Assembly: GCA_944327275.1 (NCBI GenBank)
Contig: CALVHB010000051.1
Coordinates: forward strand, 1-61,693
Origin: Candidatus Gastranaerophilales bacterium
Lineage (GTDB): Bacteria; Cyanobacteriota; Vampirovibrionia; Gastranaerophilales; Gastranaerophilaceae
DNA length: 61,693 bases
Reading direction: 5' to 3'
Both the position numbers and the translations under genes were made by a program. The notes under the pieces were generated by a model, which did not search any database, was not told where the DNA came from, and saw only the letters and a program-made list of their open reading frames with translations. Shown here piece by piece: positions 37,554 to 46,109 of this stretch. The stretch's first letter is position 1; the number at the start of each line of letters is the position of its first letter.

Positions 37554-38975
37554 ATGTATAATCCAAAATCAGAAAAAGCAGAAGAATTTATTTCTCACAA
37601 AGAGATTTTAGAAACTTTAGAATATGCTGATGCAAATAAAAATAATCTGAGTCTAATTAACGAAATTTTAGAAAAAGCAAAGTTGGGAAAAGGTCTTTCG
37701 CATAGAGAAGCATCTGTTCTTTTGTCTTGCGAAATTGAAGAAAAAAATAGAGAAATATTCGAACTTGCTAAAAAAATAAAGCAAGACTATTACGGGAATA
37801 GAATTGTTTTATTTGCTCCTTTGTATTTGTCAAATTATTGTGTAAATGGTTGTGTATATTGCCCTTATCATGCAAAAAATAAACATATTCCTCGTAGAAA
37901 GTTATCTCAGGATGAGATAAAAAATGAGGTTATAGCTCTTCAAGATATGGGCCATAAAAGGTTGGCTATAGAAGCTGGCGAAGACCCTGTTAATAATCCC
38001 TTAGAATATATTTTAGAGTCAATTAAAACAATTTACAGCATAAAACATAAAAATGGTTCTATTCGTAGGGTAAATGTTAATATTGCAGCGACAACCGTTG
38101 AAAATTATAAAAAATTGCATGAAGCAGGAATCGGAACTTATATTCTATTTCAAGAAACTTATCACAAAGAAAGTTATGAAAAACTTCATCCTACAGGTCC
38201 AAAACATAATTATAACTATCATACAGAAGCCATGGATAGAGCTATGCAAGGTGGCATTGATGATGTCGGTTTAGGTGTGTTATTTGGACTTGAATTGTAT
38301 CGTTATGAATTTGCCGGTTTATTGATGCATGCAGAGCATTTAGAAGCTGTTTATGGTGTAGGTCCTCATACTATAAGTGTTCCAAGAATTAGAAAAGCCG
38401 ATGACATTGATCCTGATGTGTTTGATAATGGTATTGATGATGATACATTTGCAAAAATTGTTGCTTGTATAAGAATCGCAGTTCCTTATACAGGTATGAT
38501 TGTATCTACAAGAGAGAGTGCAGAGTGTCGAAAACGTGTTCTTGAATTGGGAATATCTCAAATTTCAGGTGGTTCAAAAACAAGTGTTGGTGGATATTTT
38601 AATCCAATGCCGGAAAAGGAAGATTCTGCACAATTTGATGTATCTGATAGAAGACCTCTTGATGAGGTTATAAAATGGCTTATGGAACTGGGTTATCTGC
38701 CTAGTTTTTGTACCGCTTGTTATCGTAATGGTCGTACAGGGGACAGGTTTATGGAAATTTGCAAAGAAAAACAAATTCATAATTTTTGTCACCCAAACGC
38801 GATTTTGACATTAAAAGAATATTTGGAGGATTATGCTTCTGAAGAAACTAAAAAAGTTGGAAACGACTTGATTAAACACGAATTAAGAGTCTTAGAATCT
38901 CCTGAATGTGTTAAATTGAAAGTAGCTGAAGATTTGGAAAAAATCGAGCAGGGCGGTAGAGATTATAATTTCTAG
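37554..38975 (+). CDS. hydG: [FeFe]-hydrogenase maturase HydG
   Basis: Radical-SAM tyrosine lyase that makes the CO and CN ligands of the [FeFe]-hydrogenase H-cluster. The radical-SAM cluster CVNGCVYC matches the HydG form (CX3CX2C), and the C-terminal auxiliary cluster motif 'FCTACYRNGRTGDRF...HNFC' (CX2CX22C) distinguishes it from ThiH. 473 residues, normal. GAGAGGG precedes ATG. hydE, hydF and the hydrogenase itself are not in the window. The organism should therefore evolve or use H2 in fermentation. Overlaps the converging formyltransferase by four bases. Confidence 0.95.
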   Translation: MYNPKSEKAEEFISHKEILETLEYADANKNNLSLINEILEKAKLGKGLSHREASVLLSCEIEEKNREIFELAKKIKQDYYGNRIVLFAPLYLSNYCVNGCVYCPYHAKNKHIPRRKLSQDEIKNEVIALQDMGHKRLAIEAGEDPVNNPLEYILESIKTIYSIKHKNGSIRRVNVNIAATTVENYKKLHEAGIGTYILFQETYHKESYEKLHPTGPKHNYNYHTEAMDRAMQGGIDDVGLGVLFGLELYRYEFAGLLMHAEHLEAVYGVGPHTISVPRIRKADDIDPDVFDNGIDDDTFAKIVACIRIAVPYTGMIVSTRESAECRKRVLELGISQISGGSKTSVGGYFNPMPEKEDSAQFDVSDRRPLDEVIKWLMELGYLPSFCTACYRNGRTGDRFMEICKEKQIHNFCHPNAILTLKEYLEDYASEETKKVGNDLIKHELRVLESPECVKLKVAEDLEKIEQGGRDYNF

Positions 38976-39949
38976 AATTTTATTCTTTTGATAAATTCTT
39001 GAGTAAAAGGTTTATTGAAAAATCCATAAAGATGAGTTCCGACCATTTTAATGGATTTTTTATCTTTACACATTACAGTAATTGCTCTTGATTTGTAATT
39101 TGTGTTTATTATTTGTCCGACATTTGCTATTTTAATATTATTTTTTTCAAGAATTTTGGAAGTTTGTATGGCGTCTATGACGTGCAATTTATATGGATTT
39201 GGTATAAAAAATTTATTTTTATAACTTACATAACAAGGAAGCCAGGGATGAAGAGCTCTTATTCTTGCAACAATTTCATCAGAAGTTTCTTTTTCAAAGT
39301 CTAGCATCATATCATCAGATGTTATATTCGGGAAATATGTTGCTTCATTTTCATTTTGTTCTACCGGAATTATTATTCCGGTATTAAGTTTTTGCAAAAC
39401 TTCTGCACACATAAGTCTAGCTTGGAAGACAGTTCTTTCTTTTAGTTCTTTTGAGGTGTCTCCTGGGAAAATTTTTATAGTTTTTTGCGCAAGTATGGCT
39501 CCTTTATCAAATTCTTCGTTCATAAGGTGAAAAGTTATACCTGATTTTGTTTCTCTGTGAAGAATTGTTTGTAAATAAGGATTTGGTCCTCTATATTTGG
39601 GAAGATAGGATGGATGTACATTGACACAAGCAATTACAGGGAGGTTTATAGTCTCTTTTTTTAGTTTTTCAGGCCAAGTACCAACTATGATTACATCTAC
39701 GTTGAGTTTTATTATTTCTTTTTTAAATTCTTCAGAATTTGCACTATTACATTTTATTTCATGTATTTTGTGTTGTTTTATTATTGTAACATCATTTGAA
39801 GCCTTGAAGAAATCTCTTAAAGCAAGCAAAAATTTAGGCATAACAATTCTTTCATATCTAAGTACTCCTACAATTTGAGATTTAGCATCAAGTGTACCTT
39901 CAATAAGATTAGAAAGCATTTCACCTTTTCCTAAAATAACAACACGCAT
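38972..39949 (-). CDS. Formyltransferase-family protein
   Basis: 325 residues. The N-terminal formyl_trans_N fold has 'VVILGKGEMLSNLI', the catalytic 'CVNVHPSYLPKYRGPNPY' (Asn-His pair) and 'GITFHLMNEEFDKGAIL', as in methionyl-tRNA formyltransferase and ArnA. The C-terminal part has 'RIRALHPWLPCYVSYKN', like the Fmt C-terminal domain. Could be a second Fmt or a sugar/amine N-formyltransferase; the substrate is not clear. AAGGAG precedes ATG. It is followed 18 bases upstream by smpB's stop on the same strand. Confidence 0.82.
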   Translation of the reverse strand: MRVVILGKGEMLSNLIEGTLDAKSQIVGVLRYERIVMPKFLLALRDFFKASNDVTIIKQHKIHEIKCNSANSEEFKKEIIKLNVDVIIVGTWPEKLKKETINLPVIACVNVHPSYLPKYRGPNPYLQTILHRETKSGITFHLMNEEFDKGAILAQKTIKIFPGDTSKELKERTVFQARLMCAEVLQKLNTGIIIPVEQNENEATYFPNITSDDMMLDFEKETSDEIVARIRALHPWLPCYVSYKNKFFIPNPYKLHVIDAIQTSKILEKNNIKIANVGQIINTNYKSRAITVMCKDKKSIKMVGTHLYGFFNKPFTQEFIKRIKF

Positions 39950-39967
39950 AAAAACTCCTTTGTGTAA

Positions 39968-40420
39968 TTAGTATCTTATTTTTGAAGCTCTATCCATTTC
40001 TCTTTTTTGATCTTTTCTAGCGATATCATCTCTTTTGTCATGAATCTTTTTACCTTTAGCGAGACCTATTTCTACTTTTGCAAAACCATGGGACAGAAAT
40101 ACTTCGAGAGGTACGATTGTATAATTATCTTGTTTTACTTTAGTTTGCATTTTAAGAATTTCTTTTTTGTTAAGTAGTAATTTCCTAACTCTTTCTGCAT
40201 CGTGATTAAACCTATTTCCTTGTTCGTATGGGGAAATATGGCATTTGTATAGAAAAATTTCATTATCTTCAATTTTGCAGAAACTATCTTTTAGATTGAT
40301 TGCATTTTTTCTGATAGATTTAATTTCTGTTCCAGTTAAAACAATTCCGGCTATATATTTTTCAAGAATAGAATAGTCGTGGAATGCTTTTTTATTCGTA
40401 GTGATAATTTTTCTTTCCAT
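39968..40420 (-). CDS. smpB: tmRNA-binding protein SmpB
   Basis: Carries tmRNA to stalled ribosomes. 'NKKAFHDYSILEKYIAGIVLTGTEIKSIR' and the C-terminal 'GKKIHDKRDDIARKD' tail are typical. 150 residues, full. No ribosome site; TATAAT (40427-40432, reverse) ends six bases before ATG, so a leaderless message is likely. No tmRNA gene is seen nearby. Confidence 0.95.
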   Translation of the reverse strand: MERKIITTNKKAFHDYSILEKYIAGIVLTGTEIKSIRKNAINLKDSFCKIEDNEIFLYKCHISPYEQGNRFNHDAERVRKLLLNKKEILKMQTKVKQDNYTIVPLEVFLSHGFAKVEIGLAKGKKIHDKRDDIARKDQKREMDRASKIRY

Positions 40421-40426
40421 AAAATG

Positions 40427-40432
40427 ATTATA
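40427..40432 (-). promoter_or_regulatory. -10 box of smpB (leaderless)
   Basis: TATAAT on the - strand, six bases before ATG; the -35 is weak (GTTCAG at 17). Confidence 0.5.
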
Positions 40433-40445
40433 TCACAGAATTTGA

Positions 40446-41402
40446 CTAACTGAACAAAAAGCATTTTACTTTATGGTTGGCACCTGTTTCTTGAGGTATA
40501 GAGTGTTTACATTTTTCCATTACATACGGGCATCTTGTATGAAATTTACAACCTTGAGGTAAATCTGCTGGAGATGGCAGATCTCCTTTTAAAATTACTT
40601 TTTTATTTGTTTTGTTAATTTCAGGAACAGAGCTTAATAGAGCTTTTGTATAAGGGTGTAATGGACTATTGAATATATCTTCAGTTTTGCCTATTTCAAC
40701 TATTTCTCCAAGGTACATTACAGCAATTCGGTCTGCAAGATAGCGAATTACACTCATATCATGAGTTATTAATAAGAATGTAAGGTTGTATTTTTCTTTT
40801 AATTCTTTTAGTAGATTTATTACCTGAGCTTGAATACTTACATCTAATGCACTTACCGGTTCATCAGCTAATATAAATTCTGGATTAATAATTAGCGCTC
40901 TTGCAATAGCTATTCTTTGCCTTTGTCCTCCTGAAAATTCATGTGGGAATAATTTTAAGCAAGATTCATCAAGTCCAACAAGTTTAATTTTTTCTTTTAC
41001 GATGTCTGAAATTTCTTTTCTTGAAAATTTAGTATTTATTTCAAGAGGTTCTTTGAGAATATCAAAGATCTTCATTTTTGGATTTAAGCTTGCATATGGA
41101 TTTTGAAAAATCATTTGAGCTTGGCAGCGAAAACTTTTAAGCTCATCTTTTGATAACTTGATAATATTTTTTGATTTGAAAAATATTTCTCCGGATTTAA
41201 CTCGTTCTAGTTGTAAAATTGCTTTTGCAAGTGTTGATTTTCCACAGCCTGATTCGCCTGCAATAGCTAAAATTTCTCCTTTATGAATATCAAGGTTTAC
41301 ATTATTCACGGCATGAATAATCTTGTCTTGTGATAGTATCCCGTTTTTTGTTTTGTATTCAACAAATAAATTTTTAATTTCAATTAAATTTTCCATAACC
41401 AT
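40446..41402 (-). CDS. Oligopeptide/dipeptide ABC transporter ATPase (OppF/DppF-like)
   Basis: 318 residues. Walker A GESGCGKSTLAKA, signature LSGG-type 'FSGGQRQRIAIARAL', Walker B 'FILADEPVSALDV', and the C-terminal oligopeptide domain with 'LKGDLPSPADLPQGCKFHTRCPY' whose Cys cluster (CKFHTRCPY...C...C) is typical of OppD/F and may bind an FeS cluster. Energises peptide uptake at the inner membrane. No permease or partner ATPase is next to it. A TAGAAT box with TTGATT -35 lies six bases before the first ATG; a second ATG is two codons in. Confidence 0.92.
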   Translation of the reverse strand: MVMENLIEIKNLFVEYKTKNGILSQDKIIHAVNNVNLDIHKGEILAIAGESGCGKSTLAKAILQLERVKSGEIFFKSKNIIKLSKDELKSFRCQAQMIFQNPYASLNPKMKIFDILKEPLEINTKFSRKEISDIVKEKIKLVGLDESCLKLFPHEFSGGQRQRIAIARALIINPEFILADEPVSALDVSIQAQVINLLKELKEKYNLTFLLITHDMSVIRYLADRIAVMYLGEIVEIGKTEDIFNSPLHPYTKALLSSVPEINKTNKKVILKGDLPSPADLPQGCKFHTRCPYVMEKCKHSIPQETGANHKVKCFLFS

Positions 41403-41408
41403 AAGGAA

Positions 41409-41437
41409 ATTCTATCTTATATAAACGCAGAAATCAA
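41409..41437 (-). promoter_or_regulatory. Leaderless promoter of ABC ATPase
   Basis: On the - strand TTGATT, 17-base spacer, TAGAAT, six bases, ATG. Confidence 0.65.
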
Positions 41438-41455
41438 TTACACTGTTATTTAATC

Positions 41456-42052
41456 TTATAGTTCTCGTCTACCTTCTATAGCTCTTGCTAGAGTGATTTC
41501 ATCTGCATATTCCAAATCTGCTCCAACAGGAAGCCCAAAAGCTATTCTGGAAATTTTTATCCCGAAAGGCTTGATTAATTTATTCAAATAAAGGCTTGTA
41601 GCTTCTCCTTCCACAGACGGGCTAAGCGCAAGAATTACTTCCTTTACTTCATCATTAGTAAGTCTGTTTAAAAGTTCTTTAACTCTTATATCATCAGCAC
41701 CAATCCCATCCATTGGAGAAATTAGTCCTTGTAATACATGATAAAGTCCTTTGTATTCATTAGTTTTTTCAATAGCAATTAAGTCTTTAGTTTCTGCAAC
41801 CACACAAATGGTTGTTCTGTCTCTTTGTGTGGATTGGCAAATTTCGCATGGACTTGATGAAGACATATTAAAACAAATTTCACAAGTTCTGGTATTTTCC
41901 TTTGCTTCAATCATGCTTTTTGCAAATTTTTCAACCTCACTCAATGGCATTCTAAGAAGATAGAATGCCATTCTTTGAGCAGATTTTGGTCCTACAGAAG
42001 GAAACTTTTGAAAATGTTCAATTAATGTTGCTATTGACTTTGGGTATATCAT
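41456..42052 (-). CDS. recR: Recombination protein RecR
   Basis: Partner of RecO in loading RecA. N-terminal HhH 'FPSVGPKSAQRMAFYLL', zinc site CEICFN...CEIC, Toprim 'VVAETKDLIAIEK' and C-terminal Walker-B-like 'ADLEYADEITLARAI'. 198 residues, full. Start codon shares a base with the ybaB stop (TAATG), the common ybaB-recR pair. Confidence 0.96.
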   Translation of the reverse strand: MIYPKSIATLIEHFQKFPSVGPKSAQRMAFYLLRMPLSEVEKFAKSMIEAKENTRTCEICFNMSSSSPCEICQSTQRDRTTICVVAETKDLIAIEKTNEYKGLYHVLQGLISPMDGIGADDIRVKELLNRLTNDEVKEVILALSPSVEGEATSLYLNKLIKPFGIKISRIAFGLPVGADLEYADEITLARAIEGRREL

Positions 42053-42387
42053 TAGAAGTTAAGTCCCGGAATGTTTATACCACCTGTAACAGCTTTCATT
42101 TTCTTTTCCATTTCTTTTGAAGCTTTGTCACTTGCATCAAATATTGCTGTAGATATTATATCTTCAAGCATTTCAATAGTTTCAGAATCAACAGAAGAAG
42201 GATCTTCTGGATTGATTGCTTCCGGTTTCAATGTAATTGATTTAAATTTACCTTGGCCATCACAAACAACTTTTACTGCTCCTGATGCAGATTCTCCAAC
42301 GATTTCTGTCTTTGCTAGTTCAGCTTGAGTGTCTTTAAGTTTTTGTTGCAAGTTTTGTGCTTGCTTCATCATTTGCATAATGTTCAT
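42052..42387 (-). CDS. ybaB: Nucleoid-associated protein YbaB/EbfC
   Basis: 111-residue DNA-binding dimer. Begins MNIMQMMKQAQNLQQKLKDTQAEL and has 'GKFKSITLKPEAI' typical of the family; ends in a flexible GGINIPG tail. AGGAGAG precedes ATG. Translationally coupled to recR. Confidence 0.93.
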   Translation of the reverse strand: MNIMQMMKQAQNLQQKLKDTQAELAKTEIVGESASGAVKVVCDGQGKFKSITLKPEAINPEDPSSVDSETIEMLEDIISTAIFDASDKASKEMEKKMKAVTGGINIPGLNF

Positions 42388-42438
42388 TTTTCTTCTCTCC
42401 TAAGTCTTAAAAATATAGATTTTCTTTACCATTTATTA

Positions 42439-42444
42439 TATAAT
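42439..42444 (+). promoter_or_regulatory. -10 box of matrixin-like gene (leaderless)
   Basis: TATAAT ending six bases (AAAAAT) before ATG 42451; -35 weak. The region is divergent from ybaB. Confidence 0.5.
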
Positions 42445-42450
42445 AAAAAT

Positions 42451-43236
42451 ATGCAAAAGTACACTTATGTTGCTGAATCTTTAAAAAACGGGCGTATAAT
42501 GCGCTGGACTTTTATGCCTTTAAAGGTATTTATTGCTCCTATGAAATTTTATTCTAAGCAAGGTGAGGAGTACAAGTATCGACAGATGGTACTGAGGGCT
42601 CTTGATGAGTGGCAAAGGGCTACAAAGGGTAGAGTTGCATTTAAAGTTGTTAATAACTTATTGGAATCAAATGTAAATATTGATTGGAAAAGGGTTGAAA
42701 GAAAGGCTTTAGGTCATTGTTATTTTAATTACGACTCCTCAAACAGACTTTATAGTGCAGAAGTCGCAATAGGACTTACTGAGGGGTTGGTGCATGCAGA
42801 TTATATGGATGAAAGTGAAGTATATCATACTATTTTACATGAAATTGGTCATGCAATAGGTCTTGGTCACAGTTATAATCCGGCTGATATAATGTATACG
42901 CCTCATCAAAGAGGAGTAAATTCTATATCAAAGGGAGATGTTCTTACTGTTAACTGGCTTTATAGTCTTCCTCAAGGTGCTTCAACTGCAGAAGTTGCTT
43001 CAAAGTATAGTATTGGAGGATCTGATATTGATGAAATAATTGCGAAATTTATTAATAAAAAATCTCCTACTGAATTTGAAAAAGTTAAAGCGTCTGTAAA
43101 ATTGCCCAAGAGAGATCTTTTAGAAGAACAAGAAGCAATTGCGAATTTGCGAAAATACCATATGGCATTGCAAAATGTACAAATTTCTGAGGAAATGAAA
43201 AAATTCTTTCTAAGCAAAAATAGGAAAGATAGTTAA
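42451..43236 (+). CDS. Matrixin-like zinc metalloprotease
   Basis: 261 residues from MQKYTYVAES. The zinc motif HEIGHAIGLGHS (HExxHxxGxxH, about residues 131-141) followed by a Met-turn-like 'ADIMYTP' places it in the M10/metzincin group. There is no signal peptide: the first residues are charged and the longer upstream frame (from 42325) is not coding. So it is either cytoplasmic, exported by another route, or misassigned as secreted in relatives. The C-terminal 60 residues are charged and helical. Probable leaderless mRNA. Confidence 0.82.
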   Translation: MQKYTYVAESLKNGRIMRWTFMPLKVFIAPMKFYSKQGEEYKYRQMVLRALDEWQRATKGRVAFKVVNNLLESNVNIDWKRVERKALGHCYFNYDSSNRLYSAEVAIGLTEGLVHADYMDESEVYHTILHEIGHAIGLGHSYNPADIMYTPHQRGVNSISKGDVLTVNWLYSLPQGASTAEVASKYSIGGSDIDEIIAKFINKKSPTEFEKVKASVKLPKRDLLEEQEAIANLRKYHMALQNVQISEEMKKFFLSKNRKDS

Positions 43237-43298
43237 GCTTTTTATACCGTTGAAATTGTTTAAAATTTTATCCTATATGTAAAATTTTGCTATCAAAT

Positions 43299-43327
43299 TT
43301 GATAACTTTTCTTTTTCTGTGTATAAT
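43299..43327 (+). promoter_or_regulatory. Promoter of accD-accA-prmA-kdsB
   Basis: TTGATA (43299-43304), 17-base spacer, TATAAT (43322-43327); 41 bases of leader to accD. Confidence 0.75.
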
Positions 43328-43368
43328 CGTTTTGTATTAATAATAAATTTTTTATAGGGATATATTAT

Positions 43369-44241
43369 ATGACAGTTCAAGATTGGTTTGAAAAACGTAA
43401 ACAAGCTCAAATTCAAAGAAGAGAGTTGGAAGGTAGAGTTGAGTTAGATATGGATCCTAATTTGTGGACAAAGTGTGTTCATTGTGATGCTCAACTATTA
43501 AAAGAAGATTTAGTAAATAACGATATGGTTTGTCCTATTTGTGACTATCATTTTAGGATAAATGCCAGAACTCGTATAAAGCAGTTGTTCGACGAAAATT
43601 CATTTGAAGAACTTTTTACGGAAATTAAACCTACTGATCCATTAGAATTTGTGGATACAGAAAGTTATAAAGACAGATTGAAAAAAGCTAATGAAAAGAC
43701 AGGCCTTGATGATGCAGTAATAACAGGTATTGCAACAATTGAGGGAAATAAAGTGGCAACTGCCGTTATGGATTTTGATTTCATGGGCGGTTCTATGGGC
43801 AGTGTAGTTGGTGAAAAAGTTACCAGAATTATTGAAAAAGCTATTGAGTTAAGATTGCCCGTATTAGCTATTACATCTTCAGGTGGTGCGAGGATGCAGG
43901 AAAGTGCGTTAAGTCTTATGCAAATGGCAAAAACCTCCTGTGCAGTTTCTAGATTAGATGATGAAGGGTTGTTGTATATAAACCTATTAACTGAACCTAC
44001 ATTTGGTGGTGTAACTGCAAGTTTTGGGATGTTAGGCGATATTATTGTTGCCGAACAAGGTGCAAGAATTGGTTTTGCAGGAAGAAGAGTTATTGAACAG
44101 ACAATTAGACAAAAGCTTCCTTCTGATTTCCAAACTGCAGAGTATTTACTTAAATATGGACAAGTTGATGTAGTATCTTCTCGTAAAAATTTAAGAGCTA
44201 CTTTGGCTAAAATTCTAGATATGCATAAAGTTGAACAGTAA
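43369..44241 (+). CDS. accD: Acetyl-CoA carboxylase carboxyltransferase beta
   Basis: Transfers carboxyl from biotin to acetyl-CoA for fatty acid synthesis with AccA. N-terminal zinc ribbon CVHCDAQL...CPICDYHF, then the crotonase-type fold with 'ITSSGGARMQES' and 'PTFGGVTASFGMLGD'. 290 residues, normal. First gene of a four-gene operon; the gap to accA is 15 bases. Confidence 0.96.
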   Translation: MTVQDWFEKRKQAQIQRRELEGRVELDMDPNLWTKCVHCDAQLLKEDLVNNDMVCPICDYHFRINARTRIKQLFDENSFEELFTEIKPTDPLEFVDTESYKDRLKKANEKTGLDDAVITGIATIEGNKVATAVMDFDFMGGSMGSVVGEKVTRIIEKAIELRLPVLAITSSGGARMQESALSLMQMAKTSCAVSRLDDEGLLYINLLTEPTFGGVTASFGMLGDIIVAEQGARIGFAGRRVIEQTIRQKLPSDFQTAEYLLKYGQVDVVSSRKNLRATLAKILDMHKVEQ

Positions 44242-44256
44242 GAGGATTTTATAATT

Positions 44257-45210
44257 ATGACAGCAGTTTTGGATTTTGAAAAACCGATATTAGAAATTCA
44301 GGAAAAAATAGAAGAATTAAAAAAAATAAGTTTGGAGTCAGGCATGGATCTAAATAAGGAAATTGAAACTTTTGAGCAACAAGCTGAGGATTACAGAAAA
44401 GAATTGTATTCAAATTTGAAGCCTTCGCAAAAGTTGCAAATTGCAAGACATCCAGAAAGACCTAATTTTTTGGATTATGTAAATAATATTTGTGAAGATT
44501 TTATTGAGCTCCATGGTGATAGAGAAGGTATGGATGATAGGGCAATAATCGGGGGACTTGCCAAGATCGATGGTAGACCGGTTATGATTATCGGTACTAT
44601 GAAAGGGAAATCTACAAAAGAAAATTTAGAGTATAATTTTGGGATGCCTCAACCACAAGGTTACAGAAAGGCTCTAAGACTTTTTAAACACGCTAATAAA
44701 TTTAATTTACCAATAATTACATTGATTGATACCCCTGGTGCTTATCCTGGAATTAGTGCGGAAGAAACAAATCAAGGTGGAGCAATTGCTGTAAACTTGA
44801 GAGATATGGCTAAGCTAGAAGTGCCAGTTATAGCTATTATTACAGGTGAAGGCTGTTCAGGTGGTGCACTCGGTTTGGCTGTTGCTGATAAAGTATTTTT
44901 GTTAGAGCATGCTTATTATACCGTTATTTCTCCTGAAGGTTGTGCATCAATTTTATGGAGAGATGCAGCAAAGGCTTCTGAAGCAGCTGATGCATTGAAA
45001 ATTACAGCAAAAGATTTAATGCAGTTTGATATCGTTGATGGAGAAATAAAAGAACCTGTTGGAGGAGCTCATACCAATTATGAAGAAGTTTCTGAAAATA
45101 TGAAGAAAACGATTCTTGATAGTATTGAAGAATTGTCAAAATTATCTCCAAAAGAATTAAAAGAACAAAGATATCAAAAATTTAGAAAAATGGGCGTATT
45201 TTTACAGTAA
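44257..45210 (+). CDS. accA: Acetyl-CoA carboxylase carboxyltransferase alpha
   Basis: Partner of AccD. 'LDFEKPILEIQEKIEELKK' N-terminal coiled coil, 'PQPQGYRKALRLFKHA' and 'TLIDTPGAYPGISAEE' and 'GEGCSGGALGLAVAD' in the catalytic crotonase fold. 317 residues, full. Stop and prmA start share a base (TAATG). Confidence 0.96.
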   Translation: MTAVLDFEKPILEIQEKIEELKKISLESGMDLNKEIETFEQQAEDYRKELYSNLKPSQKLQIARHPERPNFLDYVNNICEDFIELHGDREGMDDRAIIGGLAKIDGRPVMIIGTMKGKSTKENLEYNFGMPQPQGYRKALRLFKHANKFNLPIITLIDTPGAYPGISAEETNQGGAIAVNLRDMAKLEVPVIAIITGEGCSGGALGLAVADKVFLLEHAYYTVISPEGCASILWRDAAKASEAADALKITAKDLMQFDIVDGEIKEPVGGAHTNYEEVSENMKKTILDSIEELSKLSPKELKEQRYQKFRKMGVFLQ

Positions 45211-46109
45211 TGAATAATTATTTTGAACTACAAATAAAAATTAATCCTGAAATAGAAGATATTGTTTCAGAGTTCTGCTTTGAGACGCTTCCTTGTGAAG
45301 GGGTTCTTTTAGCAGAGGAGACTTATAAAGATTTAGAAATGATATCTACCACAGAAGGGACTTTGAAAGTGTTTTTGACTGAGGAGCCTAAAAATCTTGA
45401 GCAAATTTTAACTCAAGAGCGTGCTCTTTTGAAATCAAGAGGTTTGTCAGATGAAGAATTAGGTAGTTGGGAGTACGTTATTTCTAACAAGCCTAATGAA
45501 GATTGGTCAAAGAAATGGAAGGGAAAATGGGGTGTTACTCATGTTTCTGAAAAAATAACTATAGTTCCTGATTGGATAGAGTATTCTCCAAGTAACGAAG
45601 AAGTTGCAGTTATAAGACTTGAACCAGGGTGTGCATTTGGGACAGGAACTCATCAAACGACACAATTATGTATGAAAGCAATAGAAAAATATATGCCTAA
45701 AGATGCGAAAGTTGCTGATATTGGTATGGGGTCAGGAATTTTGGCTATATGTGCTAAAAAATTTGGAGCTTCTTATGCATACGGCTGTGATAATGATGAT
45801 ACAGTGATAGATGTCGCTAAAGAAAATGCATTAAAAAATAACGTAGAATGTAGCTTTGAATTAAATACTGCTGACAAAATTAATGAAAAATTTGATTTTA
45901 TTTTAGCTAATATTCTTCATAATGTTTTGGCTGAAATTATGGGTGATTTAAAAAATATTATGTTTGATAATGCAATAATGGTTTTATCTGGAATTTTAGA
46001 TGAGAAAAAGCCTGTTGTATTAGAAGCAATAAAAAAATATAATTTACAGTTGGTTGAAGAAGTGCACCAAGATCAATGGGTTGCACTGGTAGTAAGGAAG
46101 GAAATATAA
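45210..46109 (+). CDS. prmA: Ribosomal protein L11 methyltransferase
   Basis: SAM-dependent methyltransferase; conserved 'LEPGCAFGTGTHQTTQLC', motif I 'VADIGMGSGILAICAKKFG' (G instead of the usual C after DIG) and 'ILANILHNVL' (N-x-P-like motif here as ANIL). 299 residues. Coupled at both ends by TAATG overlaps with accA and kdsB. Confidence 0.93.
   Translation: MNNYFELQIKINPEIEDIVSEFCFETLPCEGVLLAEETYKDLEMISTTEGTLKVFLTEEPKNLEQILTQERALLKSRGLSDEELGSWEYVISNKPNEDWSKKWKGKWGVTHVSEKITIVPDWIEYSPSNEEVAVIRLEPGCAFGTGTHQTTQLCMKAIEKYMPKDAKVADIGMGSGILAICAKKFGASYAYGCDNDDTVIDVAKENALKNNVECSFELNTADKINEKFDFILANILHNVLAEIMGDLKNIMFDNAIMVLSGILDEKKPVVLEAIKKYNLQLVEEVHQDQWVALVVRKEI

Noticed and set aside
42325..42450. 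N-terminal extension of the matrixin-like protein
   Set aside because: It overlaps ybaB antisense and contains the -10 box; the hydrophobic look is an accident of AT-rich DNA.
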